Shown here in pieces: positions 16,736 through 24,389 of a DNA stretch of 24,389 bases (position 1 is the first letter of the stretch; every line of letters begins with the position of its first letter). The notes beneath the pieces were generated by a model. The model was not told the DNA's origin. It saw only the letters and a program-made list of their open reading frames with translations, and did no database searches. The position numbers and the translations under genes are program-made. Source of the DNA: Myroides odoratus DSM 2801 (GTDB lineage Bacteria; Bacteroidota; Bacteroidia; Flavobacteriales; Flavobacteriaceae); assembly GCF_000243275.1 (NCBI RefSeq), contig NZ_CM001437.1:3597301-3621689 (forward strand). The letters are read 5' to 3'.

Positions 16736-18070
16736 ATGCTTGTAGAGCTTTTTTTTATTTTTGCAGGTATTATACTTTATTTTTTAGCACCTGATACTTA
16801 TAGCTTTTTTTTTGTAACGGTTTTATTTGTCTTGTATTTAGTATATTTTTACTATGGGTTGCGTAAATATACTGTAGGTAGAAATTATATTAGTTTTTTG
16901 CTTTTTTTTGGAATTAGTTTTTTTTTAGTGAACTTTTTTTATCCAGTTTTAATATATCCTGTTAATAAGGACTATTTTTTGGTCTTTGAAAGGTTTACAT
17001 TTAATGAGAATGTAATTTCAAAAAGTACAGCACTTGCTTTTTTAGCATTTACATTTTTCATGTTAGGTAATAAGAAAGCGTTGATACGTAACAGGAGAAA
17101 AGTTAATAGTTCTGCGTATGATTTAAATCTTGGAATAGTTAACGCTATTTGTCCTATTTTATTTTTATTAAGTATTGCCTCTTTTTTAGGACTTTTTTTT
17201 CTAGCGTTTGATAAGATTTTAACTAGAAGTACAGATGCTTTTTTTAATATTGAACCTTTTTTTTTAGTATTTGTTCAATGTTGTATGAATATTTTGATTA
17301 TTGTTTCTTTTGTATGTAAGAAAAGGTGGTTTTGGTTTATTATACCTTTATTATATGTTTTGTTATTTTTATATGTGGGAGACAGAGGACCAGCTATTCA
17401 AACAGTATTAGTATTCTTGTTCAGTTATAACTATTTTAGAAAGATAATTACTCTTAAACAGACAAGCATATTGTTTATTGGAGGTTTGTGTTTGTTAACA
17501 GTAGTATCCTCTATTCGAGGAAGAGATGGGGCTAAAGATATTAGTGCTGTTAGTTTTGATAGTTATTATGATTTAGTAATGGATTTAGTTGTTAATAATA
17601 GAAATTTATATGCTGGTTATGAGTACGTTGATAAATTTGGGATTAATTATGGCAAGAGCTCAGTAGTTTTTATATTTGCGCCCATTCCTTTGCTACCAAG
17701 TTATATTACTAAAGAAGTTTTTGATGTAAAACCTAATGATATTTCAACAGCTTCGATATTAACTAAAGATGCTAATGCAGGTTGGGGATTAGGGACTAAT
17801 TTAATATCAGATTTATATATGCAATTTCATACTTTAGGAGTGTGTGTGTTTATGTATTTATTAGGTTATGTGGTTAAATTTTATGAATTAAAGGTTAAGT
17901 CAAATTTTACTTCATTAATTGTTTATTTTACTATAAGTAGTTTTAGTATATATATGGCAAGATCATCATTATTTGATAGTTTTAGATTTGTTATATGGAG
18001 CCTATTGATTTTTTATTTTGTTTATTATTTTATTAAACCCAAAAAGAGTATAGTTCGTGAGTATAAATAA
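16736..18070 (+). CDS. wzy: Wzy-like O-antigen/capsule polymerase
   Basis: A 444-residue, very hydrophobic protein with some eleven to twelve helices, extreme Phe/Leu/Ile content and a long periplasmic-type loop (about residues 255-370). It fits the O-antigen polysaccharide polymerase Wzy type. GDRGPAIQ at 215-222 follows a hydrophobic helix, where related polymerases carry a charged G-x-R-G motif, and IRGRDGAKD lies in the next segment. It would join lipid-linked repeat units in the periplasm. It is the only candidate polymerase here and lies between rmlA and the glycosyltransferases, where wzy is commonly found. Overlaps the following gene by 14 bases. Assignment rests on topology and context more than on strict sequence motifs, since Wzy proteins are highly divergent. 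Confidence 0.75.
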   Translation: MLVELFFIFAGIILYFLAPDTYSFFFVTVLFVLYLVYFYYGLRKYTVGRNYISFLLFFGISFFLVNFFYPVLIYPVNKDYFLVFERFTFNENVISKSTALAFLAFTFFMLGNKKALIRNRRKVNSSAYDLNLGIVNAICPILFLLSIASFLGLFFLAFDKILTRSTDAFFNIEPFFLVFVQCCMNILIIVSFVCKKRWFWFIIPLLYVLLFLYVGDRGPAIQTVLVFLFSYNYFRKIITLKQTSILFIGGLCLLTVVSSIRGRDGAKDISAVSFDSYYDLVMDLVVNNRNLYAGYEYVDKFGINYGKSSVVFIFAPIPLLPSYITKEVFDVKPNDISTASILTKDANAGWGLGTNLISDLYMQFHTLGVCVFMYLLGYVVKFYELKVKSNFTSLIVYFTISSFSIYMARSSLFDSFRFVIWSLLIFYFVYYFIKPKKSIVREYK

Positions 18071-19181
18071 AGTGCTGTTAGTTAATAATACAATTTTTTA
18101 TAGGGATAATGATGAATTATTTTTAAACAAAGAAACGGGTGTTTTTTTTGAAAAGATTGTTGAAAGTGGTTATGATGTAAGTTTATTTCAGATAAGTCAG
18201 GATAAGCTTAAAAATGATAGTTTTGCTAATTTTTCATTGAATAAAAACAAATTCAAGATATATGAAGTTAAGCGTGAAAGAAGTAGAAGAAGTAGAATAA
18301 TCAGTTTTTTTAAAGCTTTTTTTATTCTTCAAAAAGCTATTTTAAAGAATGATTTCGTTTATGTTTTCTATCCAGGTCCAATTTGCACTGTAATTGCAAT
18401 TTTATGTGTTTTATATAGAAAACCTTTTGGTTTATATGTAAGAGGAGAACAACGAATTAACTCTTCAATTTCTAAGTTTATTATAAAGAAGGCATCCATT
18501 GTTTTAACTATTTCACAACTTTTTACAGATAAAATTACTAATATAAATAGTAATGTATCTACAATCAGACCTATGATAGGGTTTTCTGAACTCGATATAA
18601 TTGTTGAAAAGAATTTTTCGAATTACGTTTCATTACGTTTATTGTATGTTGGTCGAATTGTATTTGATAAGGGGGTTTTTGAGTTAGTAGATGCCGTTCA
18701 AAATTTGAGACAGAAAGGATATAATATTTCACTTAGTTTTGTAGGAGATGGGCCAGATAATAAGGCTTTACAAAAGAAAGTGTCTGATTTTCAGTTGGAT
18801 GACAGTGTGAGTTTTTTAGGAATGATATCTGATAAAGAAGAATTGAAATACATCTATTATGAGCATGATGTATTCGTATTACCTACATATCATGAAGGAT
18901 TTCCACGTGTTTTATATGAAGCTATGATTATGCATTTAGGTATAGTAACAACTTTTGTAGGAACAATTGATTATTTAATGGTACATAACGACAATTGTCT
19001 TCGTATTGAAGTTAGAAGTATTGATAGTATTGTTAATGAAGTAAAAAAGCTATATGAAGATAGAATATTGTTGAAAAATATTGCTCTTAAAGGAAATAGG
19101 ACAATTTCTAAGTATTTGGATGGCAAAAAAAGTTCACATGCAGAACAATTGAATGAATTTATAAAAAAATATGAAAGTTAG
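18057..19181 (+). CDS. Glycosyltransferase family 4 (GT-B)
   Basis: A 374-residue GT-B fold glycosyltransferase of the GT4 type, expected to act on the cytoplasmic face of the inner membrane. The C-terminal donor-binding domain begins with LLYVGRIVFDKGVFELVDAV, followed by LSFVGDGPDN and the EX7E motif EGFPRVLYE (Glu280, Glu288) that binds the nucleotide sugar. The start is GTG at 18057 (MSINKVLLVNN); no better ATG is present, and it lies inside the end of the polymerase gene. It overlaps the next gene by 11 bases. Donor and acceptor cannot be predicted. Confidence 0.88.
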   Translation: MSINKVLLVNNTIFYRDNDELFLNKETGVFFEKIVESGYDVSLFQISQDKLKNDSFANFSLNKNKFKIYEVKRERSRRSRIISFFKAFFILQKAILKNDFVYVFYPGPICTVIAILCVLYRKPFGLYVRGEQRINSSISKFIIKKASIVLTISQLFTDKITNINSNVSTIRPMIGFSELDIIVEKNFSNYVSLRLLYVGRIVFDKGVFELVDAVQNLRQKGYNISLSFVGDGPDNKALQKKVSDFQLDDSVSFLGMISDKEELKYIYYEHDVFVLPTYHEGFPRVLYEAMIMHLGIVTTFVGTIDYLMVHNDNCLRIEVRSIDSIVNEVKKLYEDRILLKNIALKGNRTISKYLDGKKSSHAEQLNEFIKKYES

Positions 19182-20028
19182 TGTTGTTATACCGTTTTAT
19201 TCTAATATTAAATGGTTAGAAGAAGCAGTTGAAAGTGTTTTAAGTCAGACATTTAAAGATTTTGAAATTATTGTTATAAATGATGGCTCTCTTGAAGATG
19301 ATAGTTTGTTTATAAAACAATATGGTGATAAAATAAGGTATCACAAAATAAAAAATGGAGGGCCTGCAAAAGCTAGAAATATTGGTATTGATATGGCTCA
19401 AGGGGAGTATATTGCTTTTCTTGATTCTGATGATATATGGCTTTCTATGAAACTTGAAAAGCAGATTACCTTGATGGATAATGAGCAGTTTATATGGTGT
19501 CATAGTAAGTATTCTGTTTTTGAAGAGGTGATTGATAAACATGCGAGAGAATATACTATTATAGATAACAGTAAGTTTAAAGGAAATGTTTATCCTAAGT
19601 CATTAAAGAGATTACATATTGCCACCCCCTGTGTAATTATTAGAAGAGATTATTTAGTGGAAAATCCATTAATTAGATTTGCTACAAATATGCGATACGG
19701 GCAAGATGGTTATTGTTGGATTTTAATTAGTAGATGCGAAAAATTAGGTTATTGTGATGATGTTTTGACATATGTCAGACGCTTGGGTACAAATGCTGTT
19801 CAAAGAGCTCAGGTGCATTTGAATGTTCGATCAAATCTGTATAAGAATTTGATAATGAATAAAGTTCTTGAACCGAATTTTTCAATAAGTTTAGTTTATA
19901 AATATTGTTATTTAGGAGATAAATTAGTTAGTTTTTTTTCAAAAAAAATTTCCCTAGGCCGAAATATGCAGGAATTATTGTCTAAGATTATTTATTTTCC
20001 AGCTTATCTGTTTTTTAAATTAAGTTAA
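19171..20028 (+). CDS. Glycosyltransferase family 2 (GT-A)
   Basis: A 285-residue GT-A enzyme. It opens with VSVVIPFYSNIKWLEEAVES and VLSQTFKDFEIIVINDGS, has NGGPAKARNIGID, and the metal-binding DSDD at residues 85-88 (FLDSDDIWL). An RYGQDGYCWILISR segment provides the usual downstream acidic residue. Members transfer one sugar from a nucleotide donor to the lipid-linked chain. The C-terminus (from about 225) is basic and hydrophobic, consistent with membrane association. Separated by only 2 bases from the acetyltransferase that follows. Confidence 0.9.
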   Translation: MKVSVVIPFYSNIKWLEEAVESVLSQTFKDFEIIVINDGSLEDDSLFIKQYGDKIRYHKIKNGGPAKARNIGIDMAQGEYIAFLDSDDIWLSMKLEKQITLMDNEQFIWCHSKYSVFEEVIDKHAREYTIIDNSKFKGNVYPKSLKRLHIATPCVIIRRDYLVENPLIRFATNMRYGQDGYCWILISRCEKLGYCDDVLTYVRRLGTNAVQRAQVHLNVRSNLYKNLIMNKVLEPNFSISLVYKYCYLGDKLVSFFSKKISLGRNMQELLSKIIYFPAYLFFKLS

Positions 20029-20030
20029 TT

Positions 20031-20621
20031 ATGTTTGAACGTTATGGTTTTTTGGGAGTAATGTCCTTAATTTTTTTTAAAATTAGAACCCTCTTTCTAT
20101 TCAGAAATGCTCGTATAATTCGTTTCCCTTTTAATATTAGGGGAAGAAGATTTATAACTGTTGGTAAAGGATTTACAACTGGTTATTATTGTAGAATAGA
20201 TGCATTTCCGCAAAATTTAGAGAATGGTATATTAATTAGCATTGGAGATAATGTGCAAATTAATGATTCAGTGCATATTGGTGCGATTAGGAAGGTTAGT
20301 ATTGGTAATAATGTATTAATAGCTAGTAATGTTTTTATAACTGACCATAATCATGGAAGTTATAAAGGGGATTTAGCTGATAGCCCATTGAGCATTCCTC
20401 ACGAAAGAAAATTAGAAGCAAGTGACGTAATTATTTCAGATAATGTATGGATAGGAGAATATGTTTGTATTTTACCAGGAGTTGTTATAGGGGAAGGTTG
20501 TATAATTGGAGCAATGAGTGTTGTTAATAAGGATATACCTGCTTATTCTATAGCTGTAGGAGCTCCTGCTAAAGTTATTAAGAAGTATAATTTTGATTCT
20601 AAAAGATGGGAAAAAATTTAG
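20031..20621 (+). CDS. Left-handed beta-helix acetyltransferase, WcaF/WbbJ-like
   Basis: A 196-residue hexapeptide-repeat acyltransferase. The repeats run from about residue 65 (ISIGDNVQINDSVHIG) to 185 (GAPAKVIKKY), interrupted by the flexible loop TDHNHGSYKGD, which carries the probable catalytic histidine (His106 or His108) found in this type of sugar O-acetyltransferase. The N-terminus has a hydrophobic stretch before FPFNIRG. It likely acetylates a sugar of the repeat unit. Its end overlaps the start of the next glycosyltransferase by 16 bases. Confidence 0.87.
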   Translation: MFERYGFLGVMSLIFFKIRTLFLFRNARIIRFPFNIRGRRFITVGKGFTTGYYCRIDAFPQNLENGILISIGDNVQINDSVHIGAIRKVSIGNNVLIASNVFITDHNHGSYKGDLADSPLSIPHERKLEASDVIISDNVWIGEYVCILPGVVIGEGCIIGAMSVVNKDIPAYSIAVGAPAKVIKKYNFDSKRWEKI

Positions 20622-21430
20622 TTAGTTTGTCTATTGTATTATATTGTACTAAAGAATTAGATATTCAGAATATTCTTAAAAGTATTAAAACTTTTGAGAA
20701 TAAAATCAATATTTTTATTATAGATAATTCTCCTACAAAAGATTTACAAAATTTTTTTATAAATGAATCATGTATAACCTATATTCATAATCCAAGTAAT
20801 CCTGGTTTTGGAGCTTCACATAACATTGCTTTTAGAAGAGTTTGCAATGATGGTACTAAATATCATTTCGTAGTTAACCCGGATGCTCTATTTTCTGAGT
20901 ATGTTGTAAATAGTATGGTTAGTTATTTAGATGAGCATAACGATATAGGTATGATGATGCCACAAATATTAAATTTTGATGGTACTGTCCAATACTTGCC
21001 TAAATTGTTACCGAATCCTTTTAGTATAGTACTTCGAAAATTAAAAAAACCGACTTTTATTTATAAGCGTTTTATTGATAAGTATGAGTTGCGTAATATT
21101 GATAAGGACATGATTTATGAAGCACCAATTTTATCTGGGTGTTTTACAGCATTTAGAATAAGTGCTATTAAAGAAATAGGATTATATGATGATAGATTTT
21201 TTATGTATTTTGAAGATTGGGATCTTTCTAGAAGGATGAATGAGAAGTACAAAACAATTTATTATCCTAGGGTTTCAATACATCATGGATATGAATCCGG
21301 AGCTAATAAAAGTAAAAAGTTATTTAAGATTTTTGTAAAGTCATATATATATTATTTTACAAAATGGGGGTGGATTTTTGATAGTAATAGAGTAAAAGTA
21401 AATAATAGGACTCTTAATCAGTTTTTATGA
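20606..21430 (+). CDS. Glycosyltransferase family 2, rhamnosyltransferase (WbbL)-like
   Basis: A 274-residue GT-A enzyme of the branch that includes WbbL-type rhamnosyltransferases. Features: SLSIVLYCTKE at the N-terminus, IHNPSNPGFGASHNIAFRR, NPDA (Asp93) in place of the DxD, LSGCFTAFRISAIKEIGLYD, and FFMYFEDWDLSRR (Glu203-Asp204) near the active site. NPGFG plus the FEDxDL motif are typical of this subgroup. With rmlBCDA in the same operon, transfer of L-rhamnose from dTDP-rhamnose is the most likely role (inference). Ends in an ATGA overlap with the beta-helix reading frame. Confidence 0.85.
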   Translation: MGKNLVSLSIVLYCTKELDIQNILKSIKTFENKINIFIIDNSPTKDLQNFFINESCITYIHNPSNPGFGASHNIAFRRVCNDGTKYHFVVNPDALFSEYVVNSMVSYLDEHNDIGMMMPQILNFDGTVQYLPKLLPNPFSIVLRKLKKPTFIYKRFIDKYELRNIDKDMIYEAPILSGCFTAFRISAIKEIGLYDDRFFMYFEDWDLSRRMNEKYKTIYYPRVSIHHGYESGANKSKKLFKIFVKSYIYYFTKWGWIFDSNRVKVNNRTLNQFL

Positions 21431-22466
21431 AGTATATTTTTTGTTTTATTGCTTTGTTTGTAGTTAGTTGTGTATATTCTCAGTCGCTCATTGAATCTGA
21501 GAATTATGATCTTTTTTTAAATAAAAGAAATTATAATTTGACTACATATATTAACAAATCTATACAATCAAATGATTTTGTGAAAAGGAATAACGATACG
21601 AGTTATATCCAAAGTTTATTAGATAAACAGAAAATAGTTATTTTACCGAACGATTCTATTTTTATTGATGATAGAGGTTTGTATGTTAGAGATGAACAGA
21701 TTTTAATATTTAGGGAAAAAACTGTTTTAAAGAAGATAGCAACAGATAAGGGGAGTTATGGTATTTTAAATATTTCTAATGTAAAAAATGTCAAAATATT
21801 TAATGCAAATATTGTAGGAGATAGAGAGCTACATTTAAATGATATTGGACAATGGGGGATGGGAATTTTGATTAAAGATTCTTCTGAAATTGAAATCATC
21901 TCACCATTTATAAAAGATACTTGGGGGGATGATATATAGGAGGAAAAAGGTCTTCTAATGAAAATATAAAAATTAATAATGCTTTTATTTTTAATGCAAG
22001 GAGAAATGGTATATCTATTATTTCGGGAGAGAATGTTTTTGTGACTAATTCTTTTATTGGAAATGTCAATGGACATAGCCCACAGAGTGGAATAGATATT
22101 GAACCTAATACTGATAAAGACAAATTGAGTAATATTTTATTAGAGAATATTATAACTTATAATAATCTTTATGGAGGGATATTAGTAGTTTTAGATAAAC
22201 TGTATTCTAATAGTTATAATAATAATTTGGATGTCACTATAACTATAAGTAATCATACAGATATTGGATCAAAGTATGGTTTTGTGTTATCAGGAGATAG
22301 AACAATAAATAAAAATTTAAAATTAGATGGAACAATTAATCTAAAGGATGTAGATTATCTTTTAAGTAAAAATAAATCTTCTATTCATCTTTCCAATTTT
22401 AATGGACTTAAGTTAGAAACAAAGGATGAAAATATTAATAATTTGTTTAAAACTAAGAGCAAGTAA
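21427..22466 (+). pseudogene. Right-handed beta-helix exported protein, frameshifted
   Basis: Two consecutive frames make one protein of about 346 residues broken by a frameshift near 21932-21938. The first frame (21427-21939) starts with a signal peptide ending VSCVYSQS and runs to WGDDI-stop. The rest continues without stop in another frame as YIGGKRSSNENIKI, then RRNGISIISGENV and SGIDIEPN, ending at 22466. Such segments are typical of pectate-lyase-like right-handed beta-helix proteins. The break is in a short AT repeat; adding two or removing one TA unit would restore the frame. Not a catalytic assignment: lyase, epimerase or binding roles are all possible for the fold. Position (ATGA overlap before, TAATG after) shows it was a normal operon member. 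A sequencing error or a true pseudogene cannot be separated here. Confidence 0.8.
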
Positions 22467-23374
22467 TGTTTAAAATTACAATCACAGGTGCTTCAGGTTT
22501 TGTTGGTCAGAATTTGGTTCCCTATTTAAAGGATAAGAATTATAGTGTTAAAACATTATCTGTTAGAAATGATAGTTGGAAATCTCAAGATGTTATGGAT
22601 ACAGATGTATTCATTCACTTAGCAGGAAAAGCACATGATACAGCTAATACCGCTAGCGCAGCAGAATATTTTAAAGTGAATCGTGATTTAACGATTCAAT
22701 TATTCGATCTCTTCCTAACAAGTAACGCAAAAGACTTCTTTTATTTTAGTTCAGTAAAAGCAGTAGCTGATACGGTAGAAGGGGTGTTAGTAGAAGATGT
22801 TTTGCCGCAGCCTTTAACACCTTATGGACAATCTAAAAACGAAGCAGAACAATATTTGTTACAAGCCCAGTTGCCAGAAGGAAAAAGAGTGTTTATTATT
22901 CGCCCATGTATGATTCATGGACCTGGAAATAAAGGAAATCTAAACTTGTTATATAAAGTTGTAGAAAAAGGAATACCGTGGCCTTTAGCTTCTTTTGAGA
23001 ATCATCGTTCTTTTTTGTCTATTGCGAATTTATGCTATTTAGTAGAAGAGATGATGAAACAACAGACATTAGCTTCAGGCGTTTATAATTTCTCAGATGA
23101 CAAGGCATTGTCTACAAATGAATTGGTGCGTTTAATTGCTGAAACAGTAAGTAAAAAGCCAAAGCTATGGTATATCTCAAAAGGATTTATGCAGGGTATT
23201 GCTTCTATAGGTGATAAGATTAAATTACCTTTAAACAGTGAGCGTTTAAAAAAACTAACAGAGAATTATGTCGTTTCGAATCAGAAAATAAAAAATGCAT
23301 TACAAATCGAGCAGTTGCCCGTTAGCGCAGAAGAAGGTTTAAGACGTACCATACAAAGTTTTTCAAAGTCATAA
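22466..23374 (+). CDS. NAD-dependent nucleotide-sugar 4-reductase, WbpV-like
   Basis: A 302-residue extended SDR. It has ITGASGFVGQNL at the N-terminus, FIHLAGKAHDT, FFYFSSVKAVAD, the Tyr120/Lys124 pair in PYGQSKNEAEQYL, and RPCMIHGPGNKGNLNLLYK. This resembles the UDP-4-keto-6-deoxy-HexNAc reductases (WbpV type) that yield UDP-QuiNAc or UDP-FucNAc. The call is strengthened by position: the next gene is a WbpL/WecA-type initiating transferase, the same neighbour order as wbpV-wbpL in Pseudomonas O-antigen loci. The 4,6-dehydratase that would supply its substrate (WbpM-like) is not in the window. The first ~150 bases are as AT-rich as the upstream module, while the remainder is less so, hinting at a recombination junction within the gene. 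Confidence 0.85.
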   Translation: MFKITITGASGFVGQNLVPYLKDKNYSVKTLSVRNDSWKSQDVMDTDVFIHLAGKAHDTANTASAAEYFKVNRDLTIQLFDLFLTSNAKDFFYFSSVKAVADTVEGVLVEDVLPQPLTPYGQSKNEAEQYLLQAQLPEGKRVFIIRPCMIHGPGNKGNLNLLYKVVEKGIPWPLASFENHRSFLSIANLCYLVEEMMKQQTLASGVYNFSDDKALSTNELVRLIAETVSKKPKLWYISKGFMQGIASIGDKIKLPLNSERLKKLTENYVVSNQKIKNALQIEQLPVSAEEGLRRTIQSFSKS

Positions 23375-23411
23375 TTACGAGTGTTTATTTTCGTAAGTCA
23401 ACAATATTAAA

Positions 23412-23735
23412 ATGGAATATATTCTACTAGTAGCAATACTTTTTATTGCCGAATTAGTGTACTTTAAAATAGCAGATAAGTACAACATTATAGATAAACC
23501 CAATGAGCGAAGCTCCCATACCCAAATCACGTTAAGAGGAGGAGGCGTTGTTTTTTACTTCGGAGCTTTGGCCTTTTTTATCTATTCGGGGTTTGAATAT
23601 CCGTACTTCTTTTTAGGATTAACGGCTATTACGATCATCAGCTTTTTAGATGATATTTTCACCCTTTCCAATAAAATACGCTTGGTTATTCACCTGATAT
23701 CTGGACTTGGTAACTTAGCCTGGACATCAAGTTAA
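23412..23735 (+). pseudogene. Initiating sugar-phosphate transferase (WecA/WbpL-like), truncated by IS
   Basis: The open frame has only 107 residues, whereas MraY/WecA-family polyprenyl-phosphate sugar-1-phosphate transferases usually have about 320-340. The genuine part, about residues 1-97, is clear: a first helix, then DKPNERSSHTQITLRGGG, further helices and the Asp pair in ISFLDDIF that belongs to the metal-binding site. After RLVIHLIS the family sequence stops and the frame runs into IS DNA (GLGNLAWTSS-stop). The intact enzyme would load the first sugar phosphate onto undecaprenyl phosphate and so start the repeat unit. The rest of the gene probably lies beyond the IS, outside the window. 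The remaining part should not be functional. Confidence 0.85.
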
Positions 23736-23746
23736 GCATAAAAACT

Positions 23747-23754
23747 TATCTTTG
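23747..23754 (+). promoter_or_regulatory. Putative -7 element of the IS transposase
   Basis: TATCTTTG fits the TAnnTTTG consensus and ends 4 bases before the orfA start codon, so transcription would begin at or next to the ATG. No clear -33 element is seen. Weak call on its own. Confidence 0.3.
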
Positions 23755-23758
23755 AATT

Positions 23759-24058
23759 ATGAAAAGAATTAGAAAGGCCTACGATGCTGCTTTTAAGCAG
23801 CAAGCCGTTGAACTGGCTAAGGAAAGAACAAACAAATCAGAATTGGCTCGTGAACTTGGAATCAGACCCACATTATTGTATAAATGGTGTAAAGAAGCTC
23901 AAGAGTTAGGCGATGCTAGTTTTCCAGGTAATGGTAAACAAAAGCTGACTCCAGAACAAGAAAGGATAAAAGAGTTAGAAAAGAAGTTAGCGGCTGTTGA
24001 ATTAGAACATGAAATATTAAAAAAAGCAATCGGCATTTTCTCAAAGACCGGCAAATGA
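23759..24058 (+). CDS. IS3-family transposase OrfA
   Basis: A 99-residue protein with an N-terminal helix-turn-helix (KAYDAAFKQQAVELAKE, then SELARELGIRPTLLYKWCKE) for terminal-repeat recognition and a C-terminal leucine-zipper-like coiled coil (ERIKELEKKLAAVELEHEI, then LKKAIGIFSK). This is the standard IS3 OrfA (HTH_Tnp_1) architecture. The stop overlaps the orfB start as ATGA (24055-24058), suggesting coupling by reinitiation rather than the -1 frameshift on an A-run seen in many IS3 elements. Confidence 0.92.
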   Translation: MKRIRKAYDAAFKQQAVELAKERTNKSELARELGIRPTLLYKWCKEAQELGDASFPGNGKQKLTPEQERIKELEKKLAAVELEHEILKKAIGIFSKTGK

Positions 24059-24389
24059 TTTACATGTTCATATTTGATCATGAACATGAATTTCCGATTG
24101 GGATTATGTGTAAAGTTTTAGAGGTAAGTAGAAGTTGGTTATTAACTTGGAAAACGGTCTCCTGTTAATAAAAGAAAACAAGCCAAAGCAGATCTAAAAC
24201 GTGTTATTACAGAAGTTTATCTAGAATTTAAACAACGTTATGGCAGTCCTCGTCTTACAATAGAACTCAATGCCCGAGGTTATAAAATATCTAAACCAAC
24301 TGTTGCTAAGTACATGAAAGAGTTAGGATTACGTAGTAAAATAGCTCGACGATATAGAATAACCACAGACTCTGAACACAATTATTTAG
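24055..24389 (+). pseudogene. IS3-family transposase OrfB, frameshifted and cut by window end
   Basis: From ATG 24055 the frame reads MIYMFIFDHEHEFPIGIMC and KVLEVSRSWLLTWK, then hits a stop at 24166-24168. From about 24151 the family sequence continues one frame over: KRSPVNKRKQAKADL, FKQRYGSPRLTIELNARGY, then KISKPTVAKYMKELGL, typical of the HTH_21 region ahead of the DDE integrase core. An extra A in the AAAA run at 24151-24154 explains the shift. The catalytic DDE domain lies beyond the window. The copy is probably non-autonomous unless this is a sequencing error. Confidence 0.8.

Larger units (their letters stand above)
23702..24389 (+). mobile_element. IS3-family insertion sequence, right part outside window
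   Basis: The element begins where the transferase reading frame loses family similarity, about 23702 (TGGACTTGGTAACTTAGCC; a TG terminus as in IS3 elements). It contains an orfA, an overlapping orfB with a frameshift, and continues past 24389. The exact left end is inferred; TGGAC recurs at 23721, so a boundary there is possible. The right end and target-site duplication are not visible. No second copy occurs in the window. Confidence 0.8.

Noticed and set aside
21908..22123. Reverse-strand frames opposite the frameshifted beta-helix gene
   Set aside because: Shadows in AT-rich DNA; the forward sequence in the second frame clearly continues the beta-helix protein.

Overview
This window looks like chromosomal DNA from a member of Bacteroidota, most likely a flavobacterium (Myroides- or Flavobacterium-like; the genus is a guess). 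Three things point that way: strong AT bias with almost no Shine-Dalgarno sequences, -7 promoter elements of the form TAnnTTTG, and the gene families themselves. Nearly all of it is a surface-polysaccharide (O-antigen or capsule) biosynthesis locus of the Wzx/Wzy type, read left to right.

Layout. Positions 1-4250 are a flank. It holds a minus-strand DUF1275/YoaK-type membrane protein and an OafA-like membrane O-acyltransferase. Both sit in long non-coding stretches packed with several kinds of repeat: GTGAGNNG octamers, a 75-bp tandem duplication, a ~70-bp element, and a dispersed element present in both orientations. A promoter-like site near 4251 and a structured leader (4263-4315) precede the main operon. 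4339-9407 encodes uronic-acid sugar-nucleotide synthesis: two paralogous WbpO/TviB-type UDP-HexNAc dehydrogenases around a UDP-glucose dehydrogenase and a WbpP/TviC-type 4-epimerase. 9433-22466 is a more AT-rich central module with many ATGA/TAATG stop-start overlaps. It contains a Wzx flippase, a left-handed beta-helix acetyltransferase, an ATP-grasp ligase, a polysaccharide deacetylase, rmlBCDA for dTDP-L-rhamnose, a Wzy-like polymerase, three glycosyltransferases, a second acetyltransferase and a frameshifted right-handed beta-helix protein. 22466-23701 is a WbpV-like 4-reductase followed by the start of a WbpL/WecA-type initiating sugar-phosphate transferase. That gene is cut off by an IS3-family element that runs off the right edge.

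How the genes work together (inference). The initiating transferase would place a HexNAc-type sugar on undecaprenyl phosphate. Three glycosyltransferases would complete a roughly four-sugar unit with rhamnose and uronic acid(s). The acetyltransferases, deacetylase and ATP-grasp ligase would decorate it, Wzx would flip it and Wzy would polymerise it. Because the initiator is disrupted by the IS and the beta-helix gene is frameshifted, the locus may be silenced in this isolate unless another initiating transferase exists.

The observations most worth following are: the exact 29-bp inverted repeats flanking the O-acyltransferase; the structured leader with an ops/JUMPStart-like core; the ATP-grasp/deacetylase/acetyltransferase cassette in a uronic-acid locus; and the two inactivating lesions.
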